Below, piece after piece: positions 52,668-63,358 of a stretch of DNA of 64,000 nt (positions are counted from its first letter, which is position 1; every line of letters begins with the position of its first letter). The translations under genes and the position numbers were made by a program. Under the pieces are notes generated by a model. It ran no database searches. It was not told where the DNA came from and was given only the letters and a program-made list of their open reading frames with translations. Origin of the DNA: Streptomyces sp. NBC_01381 (GTDB lineage: Bacteria; Actinomycetota; Actinomycetes; Streptomycetales; Streptomycetaceae); the NCBI RefSeq assembly GCF_026340305.1, contig NZ_JAPEPI010000002.1, positions 1,984,001-2,048,000 on the forward strand, read 5' to 3'.

Positions 52668-53199
52668 CTCCGCCTGGGGCGAGGTCGCGGCGCATGGCCA
52701 CCCGTGGCCAGCGGTCGAGGCCGAGCTCGGCCTCGTGGGCGCGGATCTTCCGCAGCCCCGGGGTGAGTTCGGCCTCGTCGAGCACGCGGAATCCGATGCG
52801 GGCGTAGTACGGGGCGTTCCAGGGGACGTCCGCGAACGTGGTGAGCGTGAGGGGCCTGCGGGTGCGGTCGGCGGTGTGCTCGATCAGGGCACGGCCGATG
52901 CGGTGGCCCGCGGCGCGGGGGTGCACTGAGACCTGCTCGATGTGCTCGGCGTCGTCCACCTGTTCGCTGAGGAGGTACGCGACGGGGGCGTCGTCGTCGG
53001 CACCGTGCCCCGGGGTGGTGGCCACCCAGGCGTTCCCGGCGCGCCGGAAGCGGTCCAGGGTTTCCACCGTGGGCGGGTCGTCGTCGGCGATCGCGACCAT
53101 GCCGAGGGCGCGGAAGGGTTCGCCCGCCGCGCGCTCGATGTCCTGGAGCGTCGCCAGGTCGGCGGGGGTGGCGGGGCGGATTCGCGGGTGCATGCGCAT
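52645..53199 (-). CDS. GNAT-family N-acetyltransferase
   Basis: The 184-aa protein is a single GNAT domain: RIRPATPADLATLQDIERAA at the start, IEQVSVHPRAAGHRIGRALI with the R-x-x-G-x-A loop, then NAPYYARIGFRVL. It is convergent with and overlaps the acyl-CoA synthetase. Substrate unknown. Confidence 0.88.
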   Translation of the reverse strand: MRMHPRIRPATPADLATLQDIERAAGEPFRALGMVAIADDDPPTVETLDRFRRAGNAWVATTPGHGADDDAPVAYLLSEQVDDAEHIEQVSVHPRAAGHRIGRALIEHTADRTRRPLTLTTFADVPWNAPYYARIGFRVLDEAELTPGLRKIRAHEAELGLDRWPRVAMRRDLAPGGATPRTAP

Positions 53200-53298
53200 G
53201 TGCCGACTATGCCCGGTCCGGTGTGTCCGGGGGCGGGATTTTCTGGCCCGCCGCTTCGCGGCGGATCGCTCCCACCCACCCGATTGCCCTGCGGCGTA

Positions 53299-53991
53299 CT
53301 ACACCCCCATCGCCAGCAGCTCGTCCGCCGGTGAATTCACCGGCTGCGGCGTGCCCGTGAGGTCGATGAGGAACAGGGGGATCGACAGCGCCTGCGCACG
53401 GGCATGGGCCGGATCCTCGTAGCCGGCGAGGGAGAAGCAGAGGCAGGTCGTCGTGGCCGCCATGGCGGAGAGCCACAGGCATTCCACGTCACGGAGGGAG
53501 AGGGGGCGCACCGATGGCTCTATCAGCGCGATCACGCCCTCCGCGGCGACCCGCACGCCGGACGGCGCCCGCTCGACCGCCCCGCTGATGTCCCGGTACC
53601 CCAGCCACCGCAGATACAGCGCGGCCACCGTCACCACGTCCCGCGCCGTACGGACGGCGATCGGCTGGAACGCGGGGCGCGGCGCCGGAGCCGTCCGGGG
53701 GAGCGGGATGTGCGCCGGAGCCGTCGGAGGCGTACGCACCGGTATGCGCAGCACCGCCCCGCAGCCGCACCCCAGCTCCGGCTGCGGCCACTGACCCCGG
53801 TGCCCGCACACCTGGCAGCGCACGCTCACCCACGCGTCCGCCCACGTCCGGTCGGTGACCGGTGACACCGCGGCGCCGCGCGCGAGGGGCGGGACCACGG
53901 GGGCACCGCATCCGCAGGGGTATGTCGGCGGCGCGTACAGATGCTCGCGCCGGCAGACGGGGCACCGCACCGGCATGCTGCTCTGCGTCAT
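53299..53991 (-). CDS. Zinc-ribbon protein with Mrr-like nuclease fold
   Basis: The 230-aa protein (ATG 53991; GTG or ATG codons up to 54030 are also possible) has two Cys-rich ribbons (RCPVCRREHLYAPPTYPCGC and RCQVCGHRGQWPQPELGCGC), then a fold like Mrr-type restriction endonucleases (VVTVAALYLRWLGYRDISGA, RVAAEGVIALIEPSVRPLSL, FLIDLTGTPQPVNSPADELL). The canonical D-x-(E/Q)-x-K residues are not all present, so activity is doubtful. It precedes the kinase/PQQ genes reading the same way. Confidence 0.65.
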   Translation of the reverse strand: MTQSSMPVRCPVCRREHLYAPPTYPCGCGAPVVPPLARGAAVSPVTDRTWADAWVSVRCQVCGHRGQWPQPELGCGCGAVLRIPVRTPPTAPAHIPLPRTAPAPRPAFQPIAVRTARDVVTVAALYLRWLGYRDISGAVERAPSGVRVAAEGVIALIEPSVRPLSLRDVECLWLSAMAATTTCLCFSLAGYEDPAHARAQALSIPLFLIDLTGTPQPVNSPADELLAMGV

Positions 53992-54073
53992 CACCCTCAC
54001 CGTCCGCCCGCCCGCCCCTGGAGCGTCCATCGTCCACCAACGAGGCTTCCAGGGACAGGAGATTGACGGTACG

Positions 54074-56380
54074 TCAGCCAAAGCCCACCGCCCCGATCCG
54101 CGACTTCGAGCTGGACGCGAAGACGACCACCTGCCGCCCGCTCGCCGCCACCACATTGCCGATGCCGTCCATGGCCGCCACGTACGGCAGCGTGCCGTCC
54201 CCGTCCGTCGAGCCGTCGTCGAGGTCGAAGCGCACGATGTGGGTCGGTTCGTCGGGGGAGCTGTACTCGACCATGCCGGTCACCTTGCCGTCGCCCAGCG
54301 AGAGCAGGTTCATGGCGCCGAACGGCAGCGGCTCGTGGAGGCGGACCTTGCCCGATTCCGTGTCGATCACGACGAGTTCGGCCTGTCTGCCGGACGGGCC
54401 CCTCGTCTGCGCGGCCATGATGTCGCCCTCGGACAGCATTCTGCCGTCGTCCTCGCCCCGGACCAGGTCGAGTTCGCCGTACGGACCGTTCACCGCGACC
54501 TCGTGGTGCGCGCGCCCCTTGAGGTCGAGGACTAGCAGTGAGTTCTTGCTGCCGTCGCCGCCCCGCCCCAGCGAGACGGCCACCGGCTCGGTGGTGAGCA
54601 CCCGCGGCTCGGTGACATTGACCGGCAGCCGGTGCGTCCAGCGCACCTCACCGGTGGCGGCGTCCAGTTCCCGCACGGTGTTGGCGCTCGTGGCCACACC
54701 GTCTCCGCCGGAGCAGGTCTGGAGGAGGACGACCGTGCGCCGGCCCACCGTCGCGATGAACAGGCTGCAGTTGTCGACCCCTTCCGTGTAGTGCCACAGC
54801 TCCTTGCCGGTGCGGCGGTCGAGGCCGACGACCCCGCGCTCGCCCGACGCGACGAGCGCCCGGCCCGTCATGCCAAGCGTGATCCCCGCGCCGTGCGATG
54901 CGCCGATGTCCTTGTGCCACAGGAGTTTTCCGCTGCCGGTGTCGACGGCGCCGACGCGTGTGCACTTGGCCTGCCGGTTCGGGTCCTTGCCGAAGCCGAG
55001 GGCGCCGATGCCGCCGGACGTCGCGCTCGGGCCCGCCGAAGCCGAGCAAGTCCGAAGATTATTAGGGGGTTTGACCATCCAGAGCTCGTCGCCGTTTGCC
55101 GCGTCGTAGCCGCGCGCGCCGAGCCAGTCGACACGGGCGGCCGTTCCTTTGTGCAGCCAGCCGCCGAGCAGGAAGCGCTCGTCGTCACTGCCGGAGACGT
55201 CGGCCGTCCACTTCTTCTCGCGTACGCCTTCCGCCTGCGCCGCGGGGAGTACGTCGCTGCCGGGTCCGGCGGGCGCGGTACGCGCGCTCTCGTTCGGCGA
55301 GGTGGAGGCGGGGGGTGAGCTGCTCGACGTGCCGCCGCCGGGCTTCTTGCCCTGCGGGGTGCCGCCTGCGTCGTCGTCCAGGAGCCGCGGCACGAACACC
55401 GCCGCGAGGACCGCGAGCACGGCGGCCGCCGCGACCAGCGGCCACCACGGGCGACGGCGCCGCGGCGGGGTCACCGGCGGCGGGGGAGCGGCCCGTGGCG
55501 GGGGCGGGGCCAGGCGGTAGGAGGTCGGCTCGGGGGAGGGGGAGCCGTCCCACGGTGCGAGGGCCGACTGCGCGGCCCGCGCCGCCGCGATCACCTCGCG
55601 GGGCGAGGGCCGCCGCCCCGGCTCCTTCGCCAGACATGCGCGTACGAGGGGCAGGAGCGGCCCGGTGACACCGGCGGTGTCCGCGTCCTCGTGCACGGTC
55701 CGGTACGCGATCGTGGCTCCGGGCCCTTCGCCGAACGGATGCCGCCCGGTCGCCGCGAAGAGGAGCACCGCGCCGAGCGAGAAGACGTCCGACGCGGCCT
55801 CCACCGGTGCGGAGCCGGTGAGTTGCTCGGGCGACGCGTAGCCGAAGGTGCCGATCATCATGCCCGTACCGGTCAGCGCGGTGGCGTCGGCGGCGCGTGC
55901 GATGCCGAAGTCGATGACGCGCGGCCCGTCGTCGGTGAGCAGTACGTTCGACGGTTTGAGGTCACGGTGCACGATGCCCGCGCCGTGGATGACGACGAGC
56001 GCCTCGCCGAGCGCGGCGGCCAGCGAGCAGAGCCGGTCGTGCGGCAGCGGACCGCCCTGCGCGAGTGCCTCGCCGAGCGAGGGTCCGTCGACGTAACTCG
56101 TGGCGAGCCACGGCGGATCGCCCTCCGGGTCGGCGCCCACCACCGGCACCGTGAAATAGCTCAACACCCGCTCGGCCGCGGCGACTTCCTGCCGGAAGCG
56201 CGCCCGGAACTCGGGGTCGTCGGCCAGCTCGGCGTGCACCAGTTTGACGGCGGCCTGCCGCCCCTCACGGTCCCGCCCCAGATACACCTCGCCCATGCCG
56301 CCCGAGCCGAGCCGCCGCGTCAGCTCATAGCCGCCGACCCAACGCCCGCCGCTCCCAGGGCCGTTCACCGGCACGGTCAC
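54074..56380 (-). CDS. Ser/Thr protein kinase with membrane anchor and PQQ-like beta-propeller
   Basis: GTG 56380 overlaps the previous stop (GTGA), giving 768 aa. The kinase domain has GSGGMGEVYLGRDREGRQAA, AVKLV, HRDLKPSNVLL, DFGIARA and the APE-like SPEQLTG. A Pro-rich juxtamembrane linker, one membrane helix (WWPLVAAAAVLAVLAAVFV) and an extracellular propeller (VGAVDTGSGKLLWHKDIGAS, VGLDRRTGKELWHYTEG) follow. This is the PknD-like plan: the outside propeller senses, the inside kinase phosphorylates. Confidence 0.92.
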   Translation of the reverse strand: MTVPVNGPGSGGRWVGGYELTRRLGSGGMGEVYLGRDREGRQAAVKLVHAELADDPEFRARFRQEVAAAERVLSYFTVPVVGADPEGDPPWLATSYVDGPSLGEALAQGGPLPHDRLCSLAAALGEALVVIHGAGIVHRDLKPSNVLLTDDGPRVIDFGIARAADATALTGTGMMIGTFGYASPEQLTGSAPVEAASDVFSLGAVLLFAATGRHPFGEGPGATIAYRTVHEDADTAGVTGPLLPLVRACLAKEPGRRPSPREVIAAARAAQSALAPWDGSPSPEPTSYRLAPPPPRAAPPPPVTPPRRRRPWWPLVAAAAVLAVLAAVFVPRLLDDDAGGTPQGKKPGGGTSSSSPPASTSPNESARTAPAGPGSDVLPAAQAEGVREKKWTADVSGSDDERFLLGGWLHKGTAARVDWLGARGYDAANGDELWMVKPPNNLRTCSASAGPSATSGGIGALGFGKDPNRQAKCTRVGAVDTGSGKLLWHKDIGASHGAGITLGMTGRALVASGERGVVGLDRRTGKELWHYTEGVDNCSLFIATVGRRTVVLLQTCSGGDGVATSANTVRELDAATGEVRWTHRLPVNVTEPRVLTTEPVAVSLGRGGDGSKNSLLVLDLKGRAHHEVAVNGPYGELDLVRGEDDGRMLSEGDIMAAQTRGPSGRQAELVVIDTESGKVRLHEPLPFGAMNLLSLGDGKVTGMVEYSSPDEPTHIVRFDLDDGSTDGDGTLPYVAAMDGIGNVVAASGRQVVVFASSSKSRIGAVGFG

Positions 56381-57804
56381 CCTGTACTGTCCGCGCTGCC
56401 GATGACGATCGGGCCCTCGTCCTCGTCGAGGATGCTGAACACGGCGGCCCGGCCGTCGTGCACCACGACCGTCGCCCCGCCGCCGAAGTCGCGGGCGTTC
56501 CCGATGGTGCCCCCGGACGTGACGTCCCCGTCGTCCAGGTCGAGCCGCTGGAGCCGTGCCTCGTCGCTGAATCCCTTGCTCTCGTCCCCGTCGGCCACCA
56601 GGACCCCGCGGTCGTCCACGCCGAGGACCATGGCGCTCGTCGCGTCGGTGTAGGGGTGCCGCCAGCGCACCTTGCCGGTGGCCGAGTCGACGGCGAGCAC
56701 CCCGAAGCCCTTCTTGTTGTAGTACTCGGTGACGACGACGTCGCGCCAGCCCTTCGGCCCGTCGAACGCGGACCCGAAGCCGCTGGTGGTGACGGTCCCG
56801 AACGACTGCTTGTTGGCGAGCGGCTTCCCCCGGCGGCCCTTGGCGTCGAAGGTCTGCAGGGGCAGGTCCTTGGAGTCCTCGACGAAGAGCATCGCCGACA
56901 CCGGCTCGGCGGTGGCCAGCGTCATCCCGGTCACGTCCTCGGGAAGCTGTGTGGCCCAGCGCACCGAACCGTCCTTCGCATCGATCTCGCGTACGCGGGC
57001 GCGCCGCTGCCCGTCGTCGCCGCAGGTGGCCGACTCGACGACGGTGGCCCGGCCCACCAGGGCGGTCTGGAGTACGCAGCCCTTGGCGAAGTAGGGGCGC
57101 CCCCACCGCCGGTCACCGTCGCCGACCGCGTAACCGGCCTCGTCCGCGGCGGACAGGGCGACGACGGTGTCGCCCGCGATGCCGACCCGCGTCCAGGCCC
57201 TGGGCGCGGGCGGATTCCGTACGGCCAGGGACTTCGACCAGGCGATGTCGCCGTTGGCCAGGTCGAGCACGGCCAGCCGGTCGCAGCCCTTCTTGAAGTC
57301 CGGGTCGGGGCCGAAGACGACGGCTCCTCGGCTCCCGTCGTCCGTGGCCGTCCGCGACATCGCGCACGGTTTGAGCCCCGGCTTCGGCGGCTTCGCGGTC
57401 CATAGGACCTTTCCCGTGGACGGTTCGAAGGCGCGGACCGCGTCCTCGTTCGCGCGGATCAGGGCCTTGTCCGTGAGCCAGACGCCGACCAGCTGCTGCC
57501 GGTCCTTGGACGTGTTGCTGCCTTCACCGGCGGCCGGTGGCTTGGGCCGCTGGGCCCACTCCTCCGACCACGATCCGTCCAGGGGTACGTTCCCGAGCGG
57601 GCTCGCGGGGTCACCGAGGGGCCGCATGGCGCGCGGCCCCAGGGCCTCGGTGACCTTGCCGAGCCGCTTCGGGATCTTGTCGCCGTCGGGCCGGGCCCCG
57701 CCCGCGGAGCCGGAACCGGAGCCCGAACCCCCGGAACCGCTCCCACCCTCGCCCCCGCGCTCCTCGCCCGGCACGAGCAGCAGCCCCACCACTACCCCCG
57801 CCAC
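56377..57804 (-). CDS. PQQ-like beta-propeller protein, split-off sensor half of a kinase
   Basis: GTG 57804 gives 475 aa: one membrane helix (AGVVVGLLLVPG), a Gly/Ser linker and a propeller (AFEPSTGKVLWTAKPPKPGL, LAVLDLANGDIAWSKSL, VDSATGKVRWRHPYTDATSA). It overlaps the end of the kinase at 57792-58649 in another frame, and upstream of GTG the same frame keeps looking like a juxtamembrane region (QQAPGVHRLAV). The neighbouring kinase has both halves in one chain, so this pair probably derives from one gene by frameshift. Separate function is still possible. Confidence 0.8.
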   Translation of the reverse strand: MAGVVVGLLLVPGEERGGEGGSGSGGSGSGSGSAGGARPDGDKIPKRLGKVTEALGPRAMRPLGDPASPLGNVPLDGSWSEEWAQRPKPPAAGEGSNTSKDRQQLVGVWLTDKALIRANEDAVRAFEPSTGKVLWTAKPPKPGLKPCAMSRTATDDGSRGAVVFGPDPDFKKGCDRLAVLDLANGDIAWSKSLAVRNPPAPRAWTRVGIAGDTVVALSAADEAGYAVGDGDRRWGRPYFAKGCVLQTALVGRATVVESATCGDDGQRRARVREIDAKDGSVRWATQLPEDVTGMTLATAEPVSAMLFVEDSKDLPLQTFDAKGRRGKPLANKQSFGTVTTSGFGSAFDGPKGWRDVVVTEYYNKKGFGVLAVDSATGKVRWRHPYTDATSAMVLGVDDRGVLVADGDESKGFSDEARLQRLDLDDGDVTSGGTIGNARDFGGGATVVVHDGRAAVFSILDEDEGPIVIGSADSTG

Positions 57805-58649
57805 GGCGAGCCGGTGAACGCCCGGCGCCTGCTGCCCGGCAGCGGAAGCCCCGCCATGCGGGCGACGGTGCGCGGCGCGGGCCGGGCCGCCGGGGTCTTG
57901 GCGAGGCAGGCGGAGATCAGCGGAAGGAGCTCCTCCGGGACGCCCTCGGCGTGCACGGTGCGGTAGCCGACGGCGTCAGACGGGCCGCTGCCGAAGGGGG
58001 CGCGGCCGGTCGCCGCGAAGGCGAGGACAGCGCCGAGCGAGAAGACGTCGGCGGCGGGCGTGGAAACGCCCTGGGTGAGGTGCTCCGGGGCCGCGTACCC
58101 CGCGGTGCCGGGCGTCGCGCCGCTCGCGGTGAGCCGGGTGCCGTCGGTGGCCCGCGCGATGCCGAAGTCGATGACGCGGGGTCCGGCGGGGGAGAGGAGC
58201 ACGTTCGACGGCTTGAGGTCACGGTGGACGAGCCCGGCGCGGTGGATGCTGCTGAGCGCTCCGGCCAGGGCGCCGGCGAGGGAACGTAACTCGGACACCG
58301 GGAGCGGACCGCCCTCGCGCACGCGCGCGGCCAGTGTGGGACCCGGGACGTACTCCGTGGCGAGCCAGGGCACGGCGGCGCCGGGGTCCGCGTCCACGAG
58401 CGCCGCGGTCCACGGGCCGCGGACCGCGCCGAGAGCGGCGATCTCGCGGGCGAAGCGGCCCCGGAATTCCTCGTCCCCGGCGAGAAAGCGGTGCACGACC
58501 TTGAGGGCGACTGTGCGGCCCGCGCCGTCGTGCGCGACATGGACTCTGCCCATGGCGCCCTGCCCGAGGAGCGGTCCGGTCGTCCAGCAGCCGAAGCGTT
58601 GCGGTGATGCGGCCACGGTCGACCCCCCGATGGTGTGGCCCGAATCCAC
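57792..58649 (-). CDS. Ser/Thr protein kinase, catalytic domain only
   Basis: The 285-aa protein is a bare kinase: GQGAMGRVHVAHDGAGRTVA, LKVVH, HRDLKPSNVLL, DFGIARA and the APEHLT motif. It ends FTGSPWRG shortly after the domain, without a membrane helix, while the helix and propeller continue in the +1 frame (see 56377-57804). GTG 58649 is the first start; GTG 58619 is also possible. Its promoter is divergent from gcl. Confidence 0.85.
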   Translation of the reverse strand: MDSGHTIGGSTVAASPQRFGCWTTGPLLGQGAMGRVHVAHDGAGRTVALKVVHRFLAGDEEFRGRFAREIAALGAVRGPWTAALVDADPGAAVPWLATEYVPGPTLAARVREGGPLPVSELRSLAGALAGALSSIHRAGLVHRDLKPSNVLLSPAGPRVIDFGIARATDGTRLTASGATPGTAGYAAPEHLTQGVSTPAADVFSLGAVLAFAATGRAPFGSGPSDAVGYRTVHAEGVPEELLPLISACLAKTPAARPAPRTVARMAGLPLPGSRRRAFTGSPWRG

Positions 58650-58744
58650 CGACTGGGACGCCGCGCCGAGCGGCCCGGTTCCCGGATGTCTCTTGACGGT
58701 CTCCGTCGCGCCCCCCTACATTGCTTCCATATAGCAGAACATAA

Positions 58745-58761
58745 TTTCCACAATGCGGAAA
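58745..58761. promoter_or_regulatory. 17-bp palindrome TTTCC-N7-GGAAA upstream of gcl
   Basis: TTTCCACAATGCGGAAA has 8-bp arms with one mismatch. It lies about 105 bp before the gcl ATG in a locally AT-rich stretch that also holds a related TTCCATATAGCAGAA. IclR-family repressors (for example AllR of glyoxylate/allantoin regulons) bind palindromes of TTCC/GGAA type, so this is a candidate operator. Confidence 0.5.
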
Positions 58762-58866
58762 CCGAAGCTCACCGCGGGGCGCGCCGGGAGCCGAAACCGC
58801 CAGCCGTACACGGGGGCCGAAAGGCCGTCGAAGCTGTCGAAGCTGTTGTCGAAGCAGGAGAACCCC

Positions 58867-60654
<1,788 letters not shown>

Positions 60655-60679
60655 TGTGACACTGCGCTGAGCTCTGACA

Positions 60680-60716
60680 GGGGCGGTTCACCCGTGGGGG
60701 GTGGACCGCCCCTTTG
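60680..60716 (+). terminator. Intrinsic terminator of gcl
   Basis: GGGGCGGTTCACCC (60680-60693) pairs with 60699-60712 with one wobble, followed by TTTG. It is about 26 bp past the gcl stop. Confidence 0.85.
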
Positions 60717-60742
60717 TCATAGGCGCGAACTACCTTGGGCGG

Positions 60743-61321
60743 ATGGAATCGCTCGCTGATCTGAAGGTCATGACCTGCACGGACCGGGCCGAGTTGGAGG
60801 CCTGGCTGGACGAGGACCACGCCGGCTCTCCGGGCGTCTGGGTCAAGCTCGCCAAGAAGGGCTCGGGGGTGGCCTCGGTGACGGCCGCGGAGGTCAACGA
60901 CGCGGCGCTCTGCTTCGGTTGGATCACCGGCCATCGCAAGTCGTACGACGACGTCTACTACCTGCAGAAGATCACGCCTCGCCGGCGGGGCAGCCTGTGG
61001 TCGAAGGTCAACGTCGACCGGGTCGCGGAATTGACCGCGGAGGGCCGTATGCGCGAACCGGGCCTCGCGGAGGTCGCTCTGGCGCGGGCGGACGGGCGGT
61101 GGGACGCGGCATACGAGTCGCAGGCCAACGCCACGGTCCCGGATGACCTGACGGCGGCGTTGGACGCCACCCCTGGGGCTCGCGAGACGTTCGATGGCCT
61201 CACCAAATCCGAGCGATACGTGGTGTTGCACCGGCTTATGACGGCGAAGAAGGCGGCGACGAGAGCTGCGCGGCTTGAGCGGATGATCGCGGCTCTGGAG
61301 GCGGGCGACAAGGTCCGTTAG
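60743..61321 (+). CDS. YdeI/OmpD-associated family protein
   Basis: The 192-aa protein matches the YdeI family: FGWITGHRKSYDDVYYLQKI, TPRRRGSLWSKVNVDRV and the helical end GLTKSERYVVLHRLMTAKKA. Members bind small molecules or protect against peptides in enterobacteria; the actinobacterial role is unknown. It has its own start after the gcl terminator. Confidence 0.85.
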   Translation: MESLADLKVMTCTDRAELEAWLDEDHAGSPGVWVKLAKKGSGVASVTAAEVNDAALCFGWITGHRKSYDDVYYLQKITPRRRGSLWSKVNVDRVAELTAEGRMREPGLAEVALARADGRWDAAYESQANATVPDDLTAALDATPGARETFDGLTKSERYVVLHRLMTAKKAATRAARLERMIAALEAGDKVR

Positions 61322-61407
61322 GGGCCTGTGTGTTGCTGACTGCGGGTTCGTCTCGGTTGCTCGCGCAGTTCCCCGCGCCCCTTCGGGGCGCCCCCCAGGT
61401 CGCAAAA

Positions 61408-61445
61408 GAGCGCCGGGTTAGGGGACCGTCCCTAACCCGGCGCTC
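61408..61445 (-). terminator. 16-bp perfect stem-loop, terminator of katA
   Basis: 61408-61423 pairs perfectly with 61430-61445 around a 6-nt loop. Read leftwards it is followed by TTTT, so it fits the minus-strand catalase transcript, and it can also end the plus-strand YdeI transcript. Confidence 0.85.
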
Positions 61446-61726
61446 AGCCTGGGAGGTTGTAGCCGTCCGACCGCGCGCGACTGGCGGAACATGCATACGC
61501 GCAGCCGGACGGAGTCATTGGTCCGCGGTGGCTGCGAATGGACGGGCGGGCTTCCTTCCCTCAGGTCGAGAAGGGAGCCGCCTGACCTTTACCACCGCAC
61601 TGGCTCGCAGAGCCACCGCGGACTGCCCGCTTACCACGGGACCACCCCTCATCCGGGTCCGTGACGGTGCGGGCGTCGCGTCAGGGGAATGACCTCCCGT
61701 CATACCCCTGACGCAGCTGGGGAGTT
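61446..61726. other. 3' region between terminator and catalase stop
   Basis: No gene is supported in this 281-bp stretch. It is part of the catalase 3' untranslated region if transcription ends at the hairpin to the left. Confidence 0.5.
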
Positions 61727-63184
61727 CTAGTCCTCGCGCAGGGCGCGGACCGCCTCCTCCACGCGCTTGCCGTAGTCGGCGTCGGCGGCGTGGAAGTGGG
61801 CCAGGTTCTTCTCGATGACGTCGTCGCGGGAGACCTGCGAGAGGCCGCCGGCGATGTTCGCCACCAGACGGGACTTCTCCTCCTCCGACATCAGGCGGTA
61901 CAGCTCGCCCGCCTGGAAGAAGTCGTCGTCCTTGGTGTGGGCCGGGGCCTCGTGCGTGCCCGTGTAGCCGTTGATGGCGAGCGGGGCCGACAGGGCCTGG
62001 CCCGTCTCGGCGGGGCCGTCGTACGAGTTGGGCTCGTAGTTCTTGCGGTCACGGCCGTACGCGTTGGACGCCATCAGACCGTCGCGGCCGTAGTTGTCGG
62101 CCTTGGTCGCCTTCGGCGCGTTCACCGCGAGCTGGGTGTGGTTGACGCCCAGGCGGTAGCGGTGCGCGTCCGCGTAGGCGAACAGACGGCCCTGGAGCAT
62201 CTTGTCCGGCGAAGGACCGATGCCCGGGACGAAGTTGTTCGGGGAGAAGGCTGCCTGCTCCACCTCCGCGAACACGTTGTCCGGGTTGCGGTCGAGGACA
62301 AGACGGCCCACGCGCTGCAGCGGGTAGTCCTTGTGCGGCCACACCTTGGTGAGGTCGAACGGGTTGAAGCGGTACTCCGCCGCTTCGGCCGCCGGCATGA
62401 TCTGCACGTGCAGCGTCCAGGACGGGTTCACGCCGCGCTCGATGGCCTGGAGGAGGTCCGTCTGGTGCGAGTTCGCGTCCTTGCCCGCGATCTCGGCGCC
62501 CTGCTCCGAGGAGAGGCTGCGGATGCCCTGGTTCGTCTTGAAGTGGTACTTGACGAAGAAGGCCTCGCCCTGGGCGTTCGTCCACTGGTAGGTGTGCGAG
62601 CCGTAGCCGTTCATGTGGCGGTACGAGGCGGGGATGCCGCGGTCGCCCATCAGCCAGGTGATCTGGTGCGTCGCCTCGGGGGCGTGCGCCCAGAAGTCCC
62701 AGACGTTGTCCGCCTCCTGCTTGCCCGTGAACGGGTCGCGCTTCTGGGAGTGGATGAAGTCGGGGAACTTGATCGGGTCCTTGATGAAGAACACCGGGGT
62801 GTTGTTGCCGACGAGGTCGTAGTTCCCGTCCTCGGTGTAGAACTTCAGCGCGAAGCCGCGCGGGTCACGTACCGCGTCCGCGCCACCGAGGTTGTCGGCC
62901 ACCGTGGAGAAGCGCAGGAACGTCTCGGTGCGCTTGCCGACCGTGTTCAGGAAGTCGGCCGAGGTGTACGCGGTGACGTCGTCCGTCACCTCGAAGTAGC
63001 CGTACGCGCCGGAACCGCGGGCGTGCACCACGCGCTCCGGGATGCGCTCCCGGTTGAAGCGGGCGAGCTTCTCGAGCAGGTGCTGGTCCTGGAGGAGAAG
63101 CGGGCCACCGACGCCGGCGGTGGCGGAGTTCTGGTTGTCGGCGACAGGAGCGCCGGACTCGGTCGTAAGCACGCGCTTCGACAT
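61727..63184 (-). CDS. katA: Monofunctional haem catalase
   Basis: The 485-aa protein is a clade-3-type small-subunit catalase. The distal His is His54 (RVVHARGSGAYG), the catalytic Asn is near 127 (DLVGNNTPVFF) and the haem-ligating Tyr is about 337 (RLFAYADAHRYRLG). It removes H2O2. Placement between gcl and the reductase fits removal of peroxide made by glycolate oxidation, which is inference. Confidence 0.96.
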   Translation of the reverse strand: MSKRVLTTESGAPVADNQNSATAGVGGPLLLQDQHLLEKLARFNRERIPERVVHARGSGAYGYFEVTDDVTAYTSADFLNTVGKRTETFLRFSTVADNLGGADAVRDPRGFALKFYTEDGNYDLVGNNTPVFFIKDPIKFPDFIHSQKRDPFTGKQEADNVWDFWAHAPEATHQITWLMGDRGIPASYRHMNGYGSHTYQWTNAQGEAFFVKYHFKTNQGIRSLSSEQGAEIAGKDANSHQTDLLQAIERGVNPSWTLHVQIMPAAEAAEYRFNPFDLTKVWPHKDYPLQRVGRLVLDRNPDNVFAEVEQAAFSPNNFVPGIGPSPDKMLQGRLFAYADAHRYRLGVNHTQLAVNAPKATKADNYGRDGLMASNAYGRDRKNYEPNSYDGPAETGQALSAPLAINGYTGTHEAPAHTKDDDFFQAGELYRLMSEEEKSRLVANIAGGLSQVSRDDVIEKNLAHFHAADADYGKRVEEAVRALRED

Positions 63185-63253
63185 GTGTCGGGTGGGCCTT
63201 CCGTGCGGGAACTGCTGAGGTGACGCGAGCGTAAGTACGCCTGAACAGCTACG

Positions 63254-63268
63254 TCAACAGTTTGTTGA
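63254..63268. promoter_or_regulatory. Perfect palindrome TCAACA-GTT-TGTTGA upstream of catalase
   Basis: The 15-bp palindrome lies 70 bp before the catalase start in the likely promoter. Catalase genes in Streptomyces are controlled by Fur-family CatR, so an operator is plausible, but I cannot match the exact published box. Confidence 0.45.
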
Positions 63269-63282
63269 AGTTGAGGTTATGG

Positions 63283-63344
63283 TTCCGGGCCGTGGCGACG
63301 CCTGGGCGCGACAGGACAGGTGTCAGCGCCGCCACGGCCCGGAA
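63283..63344 (-). terminator. 15-bp perfect stem downstream of the reductase gene
   Basis: TTCCGGGCCGTGGCG (63283-63297) pairs perfectly with 63330-63344 around 32 nt. It begins 15 bp past the reductase stop on the minus strand and should end that transcript before the catalase promoter. Confidence 0.75.
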
Positions 63345-63358
63345 GTTTGGTTGAGCTC

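Noticed and set aside
61790..63223. A 477-codon plus-strand open frame opposite catalase
   Set aside because: It is a Val/Arg/Leu-rich shadow of the catalase gene without recognisable motifs.
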